Positions 14,623 through 22,952 of a stretch of 64,000 nt of DNA are shown here, piece after piece. The notes under the pieces were generated by a model, which did not search any database, was not told the origin of the DNA, and saw only the letters and a list, made by a program, of their open reading frames with translations. Within the stretch, counting starts at the first letter, position 1; every line of letters starts with the position of its first letter. The translations under genes were made by a program, and so were the position numbers. This stretch comes from Actinomadura luteofluorescens (GTDB lineage Bacteria > Actinomycetota > Actinomycetes > Streptosporangiales > Streptosporangiaceae): NCBI RefSeq assembly GCF_013409365.1, contig NZ_JACCBA010000001.1, forward strand, positions 7,564,001 through 7,628,000. The letters are read 5' to 3'.

Positions 14623-17019
14623 ATGAGCGAGACCCTGACGCTGCCGGTGCTGCCCCTGGAGGACGGGGTCGTTCTGCCCGGCATGGTGGTGCCCCTGGAC
14701 CTGTCGGAGAGCGGCGAGGTCCGGGCCGCGGTGGAGGCCGCGCGGGCGGTGGCGCAGACCAAGGGGCCGGGCATCCGGTCGGCGGCCAAGCCGCGGGTGC
14801 TGCTGGTGCCCCGGCTGAACGGGCAGTACGCCGGCATCGGCACGCTCGGCGTGATCGAGCAGGAGGGGCGGCTGCCCGGCGGTGAGCCGGGCGCGGTCGT
14901 CCGCGGCGTGCAGCGGGTGCGGATCGGCACCGGGACGACCGGGCCGGGCGCGGCGCTGTGGGTCGAGGGGACGGCGGTGGAGGCGCCGCCGGCGACCGGG
15001 CGCGCGCAGGAGCTGGCGAAGGAGTACAAGGGGCTGGTCAGCGCGATCCTGCAGAAGCGGGGCGCCTGGCAGGTGGTGGACGTCGTGCAGCAGATCGACG
15101 ACCCCTCCACGCTGGCCGACAACGCCGGGTACGCGCCGTACCTCACCGACGAGCAGAAGATCGAGGTCCTGGAGACCGTCGACGTCGTCGAGCGGCTGAC
15201 CCTGGTGATCGGCTGGACGCGCGACCACCTCGCCGAGCTGGACGTGGCGGAGACGATCCGCAAGGACGTCCAGGAGGGCATGGAGAAGACGCAGCGGGAG
15301 TTCCTGCTGCGCCAGCAGCAGGAGGCCATCCGCAAGGAGCTGGCCGAGCTGAACGGCGACCCGGCCGACGAGGAGGACGACTACCGGGCCAGGATCGAGG
15401 CCGCGAACCTGCCGGAGAAGGTGCGCGAGGCGGCGCTGAAGGAGGTCGACAAGCTGGAGCGGTCGTCCGACGCCTCGCCCGAGGGCGGCTGGATCCGCAC
15501 CTGGCTGGACACCGTCCTCGACATCCCCTGGAACGAGCGGTCCGAGGACGCCTACGACATCGCGGGCGCGCGGGAGATCCTGGACGCCGACCACGCCGGT
15601 CTCGACGACGTCAAGGAGCGCATCGTCGAGTACCTGGCCGTGCGCAAGCGTCGCGAGGAGCGCGGCCTCGGCGTCGTGGGCGGGCGCAGGAGCGGCGCCG
15701 TGCTGGCGCTGACCGGTCCTCCCGGCGTAGGCAAGACGTCGCTGGGCGAGTCGGTCGCGCGGGCCATGGGACGCGAGTTCGTGCGGGTCGCCCTGGGCGG
15801 CGTGCGGGACGAGGCCGAGATCCGGGGTCACCGCCGCACGTACGTGGGCGCCCTCCCGGGCCGCATCGTCCGCGCCATCCGCGAGGCGGGGACGATGAAC
15901 CCCGTCGTCCTGCTGGACGAGGTCGACAAGGTCGGCGCCGACTACCGGGGCGACCCGACCGCGGCGCTGCTGGAGGTCCTCGACCCCGAGCAGAACCACA
16001 CCTTCCGGGACCACTACCTGGAGGTCGAGCTCGACCTGAGCGACGTGCTGTTCCTGGCCACCGCGAACGTGGTGGAGGCGATCCCCGGCCCGCTGCTCGA
16101 CCGGATGGAGCTGGTGGAGCTGGACGGCTACACCGAGCACGAGAAGGTCACGATCGCCCGCGACCACCTGCTGCCGCGCCAGCTCGACAAGGCGGGGCTG
16201 GAGGCGTCCGAGGTGGCCTTCGGCGACGACGCGCTGCGGCTGCTGGCGGCCGAGTACACCCGGGAGGCCGGCGTCCGGTCCCTGGACCGCTCGATCGCGC
16301 GGGTGCTGCGCAAGGTCGCGGCCAACGTCGCGCTCGGGAAGGCGGCGCTGCCCGTCCGGATCGGCGCCGACGGCCTGAAGGACTACCTCGGCCGGCCGCG
16401 GTTCACCCCGGAGGTCGAGTTGAGCAGGAACGAGCGCCGCACCGGCGTGCCGGGCGTGGCGACGGGCCTCGCCGTCACCGGCGCGGGCGGCGACGTCCTC
16501 TACATCGAGGCGTCGCTGGCCGACCGGGAGACCGGCGACACCGGCGTGACGCTCACCGGCCAGCTCGGCGACGTCATGAAGGAGTCGGCCCGGATCGCGC
16601 TCAGCTACCTGCGCTCGCGCGGCGCGGAGCTGGAGCTGCCGGTCGGCGACCTGAAGGACCGCGGCGTGCACGTCCACGTGCCCGCCGGGGCGATCCCGAA
16701 GGACGGTCCGAGCGCGGGCATCACGATGACGACGGCGCTGGCGTCGCTGCTGTCGGGCCGCCCGGTGCGCTCGGACGTGGCGATGACCGGTGAGGTGTCG
16801 CTGACCGGGCGGGTGCTGCCGATCGGCGGGCTGAAGCAGAAGCTGCTGGCCGCGTCGAGGCTCGGCATCACCACCGCGATCGTGCCCAAGCGCAACGAGC
16901 CGGACCTGGAGGACGTCCCGGCCGAGGTGCTCGGCGCGATGACGGTGTTCGCCGTCAGCGACGTCCGCGAGGTGCTGGACCTGGCCCTGGAGCCGGCCAC
17001 CACCCCGGTCGCCGTCTGA
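14623..17019 (+). CDS. lon: ATP-dependent Lon protease (endopeptidase La)
   Basis: A 798-residue serine-lysine protease that degrades damaged and short-lived cytoplasmic proteins. In order: N-terminal substrate-binding domain (1 to about 200), a coiled helical linker, an AAA+ module with Walker A GPPGVGKTS and Walker B VVLLDEVDK, and a C-terminal protease domain with catalytic Ser697 (PSAG) and Lys740 (GLKQKLLAA), 43 residues apart as in E. coli Lon. The length is normal. ATG 14623 has GGAG 6 bases upstream. A HAIR element in the promoter indicates HspR heat-shock control. The gene is monocistronic with a strong terminator. Confidence 0.97.
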   Translation: MSETLTLPVLPLEDGVVLPGMVVPLDLSESGEVRAAVEAARAVAQTKGPGIRSAAKPRVLLVPRLNGQYAGIGTLGVIEQEGRLPGGEPGAVVRGVQRVRIGTGTTGPGAALWVEGTAVEAPPATGRAQELAKEYKGLVSAILQKRGAWQVVDVVQQIDDPSTLADNAGYAPYLTDEQKIEVLETVDVVERLTLVIGWTRDHLAELDVAETIRKDVQEGMEKTQREFLLRQQQEAIRKELAELNGDPADEEDDYRARIEAANLPEKVREAALKEVDKLERSSDASPEGGWIRTWLDTVLDIPWNERSEDAYDIAGAREILDADHAGLDDVKERIVEYLAVRKRREERGLGVVGGRRSGAVLALTGPPGVGKTSLGESVARAMGREFVRVALGGVRDEAEIRGHRRTYVGALPGRIVRAIREAGTMNPVVLLDEVDKVGADYRGDPTAALLEVLDPEQNHTFRDHYLEVELDLSDVLFLATANVVEAIPGPLLDRMELVELDGYTEHEKVTIARDHLLPRQLDKAGLEASEVAFGDDALRLLAAEYTREAGVRSLDRSIARVLRKVAANVALGKAALPVRIGADGLKDYLGRPRFTPEVELSRNERRTGVPGVATGLAVTGAGGDVLYIEASLADRETGDTGVTLTGQLGDVMKESARIALSYLRSRGAELELPVGDLKDRGVHVHVPAGAIPKDGPSAGITMTTALASLLSGRPVRSDVAMTGEVSLTGRVLPIGGLKQKLLAASRLGITTAIVPKRNEPDLEDVPAEVLGAMTVFAVSDVREVLDLALEPATTPVAV

Positions 17020-17032
17020 TCGCGGCGCACGG

Positions 17033-17067
17033 AACGCCCGTGCCGGGTTAATCCCGGTACGGGCGTT
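17033..17067 (+). terminator. hairpin after lon
   Basis: A 15-bp stem (17033-17047 with 17053-17067, one G-T mismatch) and a 5-base TTAAT loop, followed by CTGACTTC. It starts 13 bases after the lon stop. Confidence 0.88.
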
Positions 17068-17112
17068 CTGACTTCAATGGGCTATCCGGTCGCCCGAAAC
17101 CCGGAGCCGCGC

Positions 17113-17631
17113 ATGGACCGCGGCGGACGGGGCAGACCGCGCCTCGTGTTGGTCGAAATGTGGCAGCCCGCAGCGGCGGGCGAGAGGGTCCCTTGGTACG
17201 TCGTGGCTCTGCGCGTGACGGTCGTCATCGTCGCGCTGGGTTTCCTCGGCGTATTCTTTTACTTCGCGTTCAAGCTGACGCTGACGCCCGTCGATGACAA
17301 CGGGCAGGCGGGCGGGAACACCGATCCGGGCCGGTCGCTCCGGTTCTACATGGACCAGCCGACCAAGGACGCGATCCTCCAGATCGGCGGCAACGTGGTG
17401 CTCCTGGCGCCGCTCGGAGTGCTGCTGCCCCTGGTCTGGACGACCCTGCGGGGCCCCGTGCGGCTGGCCCTGGTGAGCGGCATGCTCTCGCTGGCCATCG
17501 AGACCGTCCAGGGCACGTTCGTGATGGGACGGGCCTTCGACGTCGACGACGTCATCCTCAACGTCGCCGGTGTCGTGCTCGCCTACCTGCTCATCGGGCG
17601 CAAGCTCTCCCTGAAGCTCCGCGGCCGTTAA
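17113..17631 (+). CDS. VanZ-like membrane protein
   Basis: A 172-residue VanZ family membrane protein with about four helices. The characteristic parts are the GNVVLLAPLGVLLPL helix and the SLAIETVQGTFVMGRAFDVDDVILNVAG segment with conserved Glu, Gln, Arg and Asp. VanZ gives low-level teicoplanin resistance in enterococci; in actinomycetes the role is unknown. ATG 17113 is preferred, with GGAG 6 bases before it; an ATG at 17077 lies only 9 bases after the lon terminator and lacks such a site. Its stop overlaps the stop of the convergent gene: TTAA at 17628-17631 supplies TAA on both strands. Confidence 0.85.
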   Translation: MDRGGRGRPRLVLVEMWQPAAAGERVPWYVVALRVTVVIVALGFLGVFFYFAFKLTLTPVDDNGQAGGNTDPGRSLRFYMDQPTKDAILQIGGNVVLLAPLGVLLPLVWTTLRGPVRLALVSGMLSLAIETVQGTFVMGRAFDVDDVILNVAGVVLAYLLIGRKLSLKLRGR

Positions 17632-19139
17632 CGGGGGGTCAGGCGGAAGACTCTGAGCTGCCGCTCGGCGCGCTCCACGTAACGGTCGTAGACGGGCCAG
17701 ACGGCGGTGAGGCGAGGCCAGACCTCCTTGCGCTCGACGTCGTCCAGGAGGCGTGCGGTGACGGGGGTCGTGCGGCCCTGGAAGCTGACCTGCGCGTCGG
17801 GATTCTTCAGAAGGTTCCCCGTCCAGGCGGGGTGCTTCTCCCGGCCGAAGTTGGAGCCGACGACGTACCAGCCGCCCTCCCGATCGGGCAGGCACGCGAG
17901 CGGCGTCTGCCGCGGGAGGCCGCTGACGGCGCCGGTCGTCGTCAGGACGAGGCTCGGCACGAGGAGCTGGCCGAGCAGGAGCCGCCCGCCGGTGAGCCGG
18001 TGCAACGTCCGGTCGACGGGCGGGACGACCTTGGGCCCCACCTTGGAGAACCATTCGGCGCCCGAGACCCGGTGGAAGACCGGTCCGAAGGTGCGCTGGA
18101 CGAGAGTCGGCATGGGGGCCTCCTTGGCGGCGAGCCGTCCGGCCCGGCGCGGGTTCAGATGGCCGCTCTCGGCCAGCCAGCGCAGGCCGTCGGCGACGGT
18201 CTCCTCGACGGGACGCAGCGTGAGGCCGAGCGCGTCCAGGATGGGGCGGTCGTCGGTCGGCACCAGCGTCACCATGAACTCGGCGGCGTCGCGGGTGAGC
18301 GGGTAGTCGAAGCGGCGGACGCGCTTGGCCGCGTCGAGGACGGAGCCGAGCGCGAGCATCGCGCGGCTGGGCACGCGGACGCGGCGGCACCTGACGCCGG
18401 TGAGGCGGTCGCACAGGTCGGCGTACTGCGGCCAGGTCAGGTAGTGGCCGCCGAGCACCCAGCGGCTCGGGCCCTGTCGCGCCTCGACGGAACGTGCCAG
18501 CGCCTCGCCGAGGTCGCGGACGTCGATGACCGAGACGCCCCCGCCCGGAAGCGGCCACACCTTGCCGAGCGCCGCGGCGAGGCCCTCCATCAGCGCGTCC
18601 AGCGCCGGCTGGTTCGGGCCGCACACGGCGCCGGGGTAGACGATGGTGACCGGCGCGCCGTCCTCCTGGAGGCCGCGCACGTAGCGTTCGGCCGCCAGCT
18701 TGGACCTGCCGTAGTCGGTGCGGGGGCTCGCCAGGGCGTCCCCCGCGGTGATGACCGGGCCGGACGGCGGGACGAACACCGCGATCGTCGACACGTGGAC
18801 CACCGGGGCCAGGCCCTGCGCGACGGCGCCGCCGACGACGTTGCGGGTGCCGCGGACGTTCACCTCCACCAGGTCGCCGGCGCCCCCGGTCACCCCGATC
18901 GCCGCGGCGGCGTGGACGGCGGCGTCGCAGCCGCGCATCGCCTCGGCGACCGCGTCCTCGTCCAGCATGTCGCCGGGGACGAGTTCGACGTCCCGGGGGT
19001 CGACGCCGACCGCGCGCAGGACCTTCGCCGCCCGGCCCGGGTCGCGGACCAGCGCGCGCGGCCGGTGCCCGGCGGCGAGCAGGGCGCGGACGGCGTGGGA
19101 CCCGACGAACCCGGAGGCGCCGGTGACGAAGATCCGCAT
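17628..19139 (-). CDS. NAD-dependent epimerase/dehydratase fused to a Ddn-like (F420-type) oxidoreductase domain
   Basis: A 503-residue fusion. Residues 1 to about 325 are an extended SDR: TGASGFVG at 6-13 for NAD(P), VHVSTIAVF for the catalytic Ser/Thr, and DYGRSK for Tyr and Lys. Residues 343-503 are a Ddn/F420H2-quinone-reductase-type split barrel (LTTTGAVSGLPRQTPL, GGWYVVGSNFG, HPAWTGNLLKNP), the family of mycobacterial deazaflavin-dependent nitroreductases. The junction contains Met343 at 18113 preceded by AAGGAGG with a 5-base spacer, so the Ddn domain may also be made alone as a 161-residue protein. The role is probably reductive lipid or isoprenoid metabolism, by family only. Confidence 0.9.
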   Translation of the reverse strand: MRIFVTGASGFVGSHAVRALLAAGHRPRALVRDPGRAAKVLRAVGVDPRDVELVPGDMLDEDAVAEAMRGCDAAVHAAAAIGVTGGAGDLVEVNVRGTRNVVGGAVAQGLAPVVHVSTIAVFVPPSGPVITAGDALASPRTDYGRSKLAAERYVRGLQEDGAPVTIVYPGAVCGPNQPALDALMEGLAAALGKVWPLPGGGVSVIDVRDLGEALARSVEARQGPSRWVLGGHYLTWPQYADLCDRLTGVRCRRVRVPSRAMLALGSVLDAAKRVRRFDYPLTRDAAEFMVTLVPTDDRPILDALGLTLRPVEETVADGLRWLAESGHLNPRRAGRLAAKEAPMPTLVQRTFGPVFHRVSGAEWFSKVGPKVVPPVDRTLHRLTGGRLLLGQLLVPSLVLTTTGAVSGLPRQTPLACLPDREGGWYVVGSNFGREKHPAWTGNLLKNPDAQVSFQGRTTPVTARLLDDVERKEVWPRLTAVWPVYDRYVERAERQLRVFRLTPR

Positions 19140-19307
19140 AAGGCAAAACTAGCGCTTGGTATGACTCCGGCGACAGCCGAGGCCCCGAGTAACGGCCGGG
19201 ATTTCGGACACCTCCATTACGGAGAGGCGGACGGTCGGGGCGTTGACGCTTCTGGAACGCTCCATCAGACTCGTGTCTCCACCTGACCGCCGACCGGGAG
19301 GGGATCG

Positions 19308-20318
19308 ATGAGGATCGGACTGGCCGGCGCGGGGCGCATTGGTGCGCGCCACGCCGCCGCGTTGCGAGAGTTGCCCGAGGTGGAGGCGGTGATCATCGCG
19401 GACGCCGATCCGGGGCGCGCCCGCGATCTCGCCGCGCGCCTGGGCGGGGGACCGCCGGGGGTCACCGCCCTGGAAACCGTGGAGGGGCTCTTCTCCGCCG
19501 GCCTGGACGGCCTGGTCGTCGCGGCGGCCACGGACGCGCACGCGGCCCTGGTGGAGCGGGCCGTGGCCGCGCGAACTCCCGTCTTCTGCGAGAAACCGCT
19601 TGCGTCCGATATGAATGGAACGTTCCAAGTCGTCCGGGCGGCGGCGGGCGCCGGCGTTCCGGTGCAGGTCGGGTTCCAGCGCCGGTTCGACGCCGGGAAC
19701 GCGGCGGCGCGCGAGGCGCTCGCCTCCGGGCGGCTCGGCTGGCTGCACACCGTCCGCTCGTGCAGCTTCGACCCGGCGCCGCCGCCGGCCGAGTACGTCC
19801 CCACGTCCGGCGGGCTGTTCCGCGACTGCATGATCCACGACCTGGACCTCATCCGGTTCGTCACCGGGCGCGAGGTCGTCCGCGTGATGGCGGTGGGCGC
19901 CAACCGCGGCGACGACTTCTTCCGGGAGGCCGGCGACGTCGACACCGGGTCGGCGTTGCTCGTCCTGGACGACGGGACGCTCGGCCAGGTCTCGGCCACC
20001 CGCTACAACGCCGCCGGGTACGACGCGCGCCTGGAGCTGTTCGGGTCCAAGGACAGCGTCATCACCGGACTGGACGACCGGACGCCCGCGACCGCGCTCC
20101 CCGACGGGGACCAGCCGAGGGCGCCCTACGGCGGGTTCATGGAGCGCTTCTCCGACGCCTACGACGCCGAGTTGCGGGCCTTCGCCGACGTCGTGGCGGG
20201 CCGCCGCGCCAACCCGTGCCCGCCGGAAGAGGCGCTGGAGGCGTTCTACCTCGCCGAGGCGTGCGAGCTGTCCATGCGGGAAGGGCGGTTCGTCGACGTC
20301 GAGGAGGTACGGCGGTGA
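19308..20318 (+). CDS. iolG: myo-inositol 2-dehydrogenase
   Basis: A 336-residue Gfo/Idh/MocA oxidoreductase that oxidises myo-inositol to scyllo-inosose with NAD+. The N-terminal Rossmann motif is GLAGAGRIGARHA (about 4-16), with EKPLAS near residue 95 and the catalytic Asp/His pair in GLFRDCMIHDLDL. First gene of the inositol operon. ATG 19308 has GGGAGGGG upstream; TTGACG (19243-19248), 17 bases before CAGACT (19266-19271), is a possible promoter. The stop overlaps the iolE GTG. Many Gfo/Idh proteins look alike, and the assignment rests on the following iolE, C, B, D genes. Confidence 0.93.
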   Translation: MRIGLAGAGRIGARHAAALRELPEVEAVIIADADPGRARDLAARLGGGPPGVTALETVEGLFSAGLDGLVVAAATDAHAALVERAVAARTPVFCEKPLASDMNGTFQVVRAAAGAGVPVQVGFQRRFDAGNAAAREALASGRLGWLHTVRSCSFDPAPPPAEYVPTSGGLFRDCMIHDLDLIRFVTGREVVRVMAVGANRGDDFFREAGDVDTGSALLVLDDGTLGQVSATRYNAAGYDARLELFGSKDSVITGLDDRTPATALPDGDQPRAPYGGFMERFSDAYDAELRAFADVVAGRRANPCPPEEALEAFYLAEACELSMREGRFVDVEEVRR

Positions 20319-21166
20319 GGATCGCCGGCGCGCCGATCTCGTGGGGCGTGTGCGAGGTGCCCGGCTGGGGCCACCAGATGGAGCCGGACCGGGTGCTCGC
20401 CGAGATGCGCGACCTCGGCCTCGCCGCCACGGAACTGGGACCGGACGGCTTCCTTCCCAGAGCCACACAAGAGCGGGACGAGTTGCTGACCTCTTTCGGG
20501 CTGGGTCTTGTAGGGGCGTTCGTGCCTGTCGTCCTGCACGACCCCGCGTTCGACCCATTGCCCGTCGTCGAACAGGCGTTGGACGACATCGATGGCGTCC
20601 TCGTACTGGCCGCCGCAACGGGAGTCGACGGATACGACGAGCGTCCCGTCCTTGACGCCAAGGCGTGGGCGGCGCTGCTCGCGAACCTTGACGCGATCGC
20701 CGCACAGGCCGCCGACCGCGGGAAGCTCGCCACCCTGCACCCTCACGTCGGGACGGTCGTTGAGCGGCGCGCCGAAGTCGAACGCGTGCTCGGCGGATGC
20801 GGCATCCCGCTCTGCCTCGACACAGGGCACCTACTGGTCGGGGGAACCGATCCGGTGTGGCTGGCACGTTTCGCGGCGCCGCGCATAGCGCATGTCCATC
20901 TGAAGGACGTGGACGTGGGCCTTGCCCAACAGGTACTCAAGGGAGACATCACGTACACGAGCGCGGTGCGCGACGGTCTGTACAGGCCGCTAGGGGACGG
21001 CGACGTCGACATCCCCGACATCATTCGCTCCCTGGAGGTCGCCGGTTACGACGGCTGGTGGGTGATGGAGCAGGACACCGTGCTGACCGGCGAGCCCGCG
21101 CAGGGTGCCGGACCGTGCGGCGACGTCCGCAGGAGCCTCGACTACCTCGCCGGGGTGGCCCGATGA
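20315..21166 (+). CDS. iolE: inosose dehydratase (IolE-like TIM barrel)
   Basis: A 283-residue xylose-isomerase-like TIM-barrel protein. IolE dehydrates scyllo-inosose to 3D-trihydroxycyclohexane-1,2-dione. The N-terminal PISWGVCEVPGWG is characteristic of IolE; metal and substrate ligands appear as LHPHVGT, CLDTGHL and HVHLKDVD, and the C-terminal WWVMEQD. The GTG start overlaps the iolG stop (GTGA at 20315-20318) with GAGGAGG upstream. The interior (about 20450-21000) uses more A/T-ending codons (GTA, CTA, ATA, ACA) than its neighbours, which may reflect a different recent history. Confidence 0.92.
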   Translation: MRIAGAPISWGVCEVPGWGHQMEPDRVLAEMRDLGLAATELGPDGFLPRATQERDELLTSFGLGLVGAFVPVVLHDPAFDPLPVVEQALDDIDGVLVLAAATGVDGYDERPVLDAKAWAALLANLDAIAAQAADRGKLATLHPHVGTVVERRAEVERVLGGCGIPLCLDTGHLLVGGTDPVWLARFAAPRIAHVHLKDVDVGLAQQVLKGDITYTSAVRDGLYRPLGDGDVDIPDIIRSLEVAGYDGWWVMEQDTVLTGEPAQGAGPCGDVRRSLDYLAGVAR

Positions 21167-22098
21167 CGTTCGACCTCATCACGATGGGGCGGGTCAGCGT
21201 CGACGTCTATCCGGACCAGGTGGGCACGCCGCTGGAGGACGTCGAGTCGTTCGGCAAGTACCTCGGGGGCAGCCCGACCAACGTCGCGGTGGCGGCGGCC
21301 AGGTACGGCCGCAGGACCGCCGTCATCACGCGCACCGGAGAAGACCCCTTCGGCCGGTTCATCCACAAGGCCCTCCAGGGCTACGGCGTGGACGACCGGT
21401 TCGTCACCGCCGTCCCCGGCCTGCCGACACCGCTGGCCTTCTGCGAGATCTTCCCGCCCGACGACTTCCCGCTGTACTTCTACCGCTACCCCAAGGCGCC
21501 CGACCTGGAGATCCGTCCGGACGAGCTGGACCTCGACGCGATCCGATCGGCGCGCATCGTCTGGGGCACGGTCACGGGTCTTTCGCAGGAGCCCAGCCGG
21601 GAGGCGACCCTCACCGCGCTGGGGGAGCACCCCGGGCAGACCGTCATCGACCTCGACTACCGGCCGATGCTGTGGGACGACCCCTCGGAGGCTCCGCACT
21701 GGGCGGGTCTCGCCTTGGAACGGGCAACGGTCGCGGTCGGAAACCTGGAGGAGTGCGAGGTCGCCGTGGGGGAGCGGGAGCCGCGCGCCGCCGCCCGCGC
21801 GATCCTGGCGCGCGGCCCGGAACTCGCCATCGTGAAGATGGGGCCGGAAGGCGTCCTCGCTGCGACGGCCGACGAGGTCGTGGAGGTACCGCCGGTCAAG
21901 GTGGACGTCGTCAACGGACTCGGCGCCGGGGACGCGTTCGGCGGCGCCATCTGCCACGGCCTCCTCGCCGGATGGGACCTGCGGCGGCTCGTCGAGTTCG
22001 CGGGCGCCGCAGGGGCGATCGTCGCGTCCCGCATCGCCTGCTCCGACGCGATGCCTGCACAAGACGAGGTCGACGAACTCCTCAAGGAGCCGCGATGA
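21163..22098 (+). CDS. iolC: 5-dehydro-2-deoxygluconokinase
   Basis: A 311-residue PfkB-family sugar kinase that phosphorylates 2-deoxy-5-keto-gluconate to the 6-phosphate. PfkB signature 1 lies around GGSPTNVAVAAARYG (37-51) and signature 2 is GLGAGDAFGGAICHG, with the catalytic Asp in GAGDAF. The length matches single-domain IolC; the aldolase-like C-terminal domain found in some actinobacterial IolC fusions is absent. It starts at ATG 21163, overlapping the iolE stop (ATGA). Confidence 0.94.
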   Translation: MTFDLITMGRVSVDVYPDQVGTPLEDVESFGKYLGGSPTNVAVAAARYGRRTAVITRTGEDPFGRFIHKALQGYGVDDRFVTAVPGLPTPLAFCEIFPPDDFPLYFYRYPKAPDLEIRPDELDLDAIRSARIVWGTVTGLSQEPSREATLTALGEHPGQTVIDLDYRPMLWDDPSEAPHWAGLALERATVAVGNLEECEVAVGEREPRAAARAILARGPELAIVKMGPEGVLAATADEVVEVPPVKVDVVNGLGAGDAFGGAICHGLLAGWDLRRLVEFAGAAGAIVASRIACSDAMPAQDEVDELLKEPR

Positions 22099-22952
22099 AA
22101 CACCATCTCCCCGCCGGAACCGCTGCGGAAGCCCCGTACGAGCTTGTCGTGACGCCCGAGTCGGCCGGCTGGGCGTACTCGGGGCTGCGCATCCTGGAGC
22201 TGCCGGAAGGCGGGGTGCACACGTTCGACACCGGTGAGTTCGAGACGATCGTGTTGCCGCTGGCGGGGTCGTGCGCGGTGGAGTGCGACGGCGAGCGGTT
22301 CGAGCTGGAGGGGCGCGAGGACGTCTTCGCCCGGGTCAGCGATTTCGCCTACGTCCCGCGGGACGCCCAGGTGACGGTTCGGGGCCGCGGGCGGTTCGCG
22401 CTCGCGGGTGCCAGGTGCGAGCGGCGGCTGGTACCCCGCTACGGGCCGGCGGAGACGGTTCCGGTGGAGCTGCGGGGCGCGGGGTCGGCGAGCCGGCAGG
22501 TGAACAACTTCGGGACGCCGGAGGGGTTCCCGTTCGCCGAGAAGCTGATCGCGTGCGAGGTGCTGACGCCGGCGGGGTGCTGGTCGTCGTTCCCGCCGCA
22601 CAAGCATGACGAGCAGAGGCCCGGCGAGTCGGTCCTGGAGGAGATCTACTACTTCGAGGTCGCCCGGGACGGCATGGCCTACCAGCGCGTCTACGGGTCG
22701 CCGGGACGTCCGATCGACGTGCTGGCGGAGGTCCGCAGCGGCGACGCCGTGCTGATCCCGCACGGCTGGCACGGTCCGTCGATGGCGCCGCCGGGGCACG
22801 ACCTGTACTACCTGAACGTGATGGCCGGGCCGTCCCCGGAGCGCGCGTGGCGCATCTGCGACGACCCGGAGCACGCCTGGATCCGCGACACCTGGGAGGG
22901 GCAGGCAGTGGACCCCCGGCTGCCCCTGACCTCGCCGGAGGGACGCTCGTGA
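22095..22952 (+). CDS. iolB: 5-deoxy-glucuronate isomerase
   Basis: A 285-residue bicupin that converts 5-deoxy-D-glucuronate to 2-deoxy-5-keto-D-gluconate. The metal-binding PPHKHDE, the EEIYYFE segment and HGWHGPS are present, as in IolB proteins. The order here (E, C, B, D) is enzymatically coherent although not in pathway order. ATG 22095 overlaps the iolC stop (ATGA), and the iolB stop overlaps the iolD GTG. Confidence 0.95.
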   Translation: MKHHLPAGTAAEAPYELVVTPESAGWAYSGLRILELPEGGVHTFDTGEFETIVLPLAGSCAVECDGERFELEGREDVFARVSDFAYVPRDAQVTVRGRGRFALAGARCERRLVPRYGPAETVPVELRGAGSASRQVNNFGTPEGFPFAEKLIACEVLTPAGCWSSFPPHKHDEQRPGESVLEEIYYFEVARDGMAYQRVYGSPGRPIDVLAEVRSGDAVLIPHGWHGPSMAPPGHDLYYLNVMAGPSPERAWRICDDPEHAWIRDTWEGQAVDPRLPLTSPEGRS

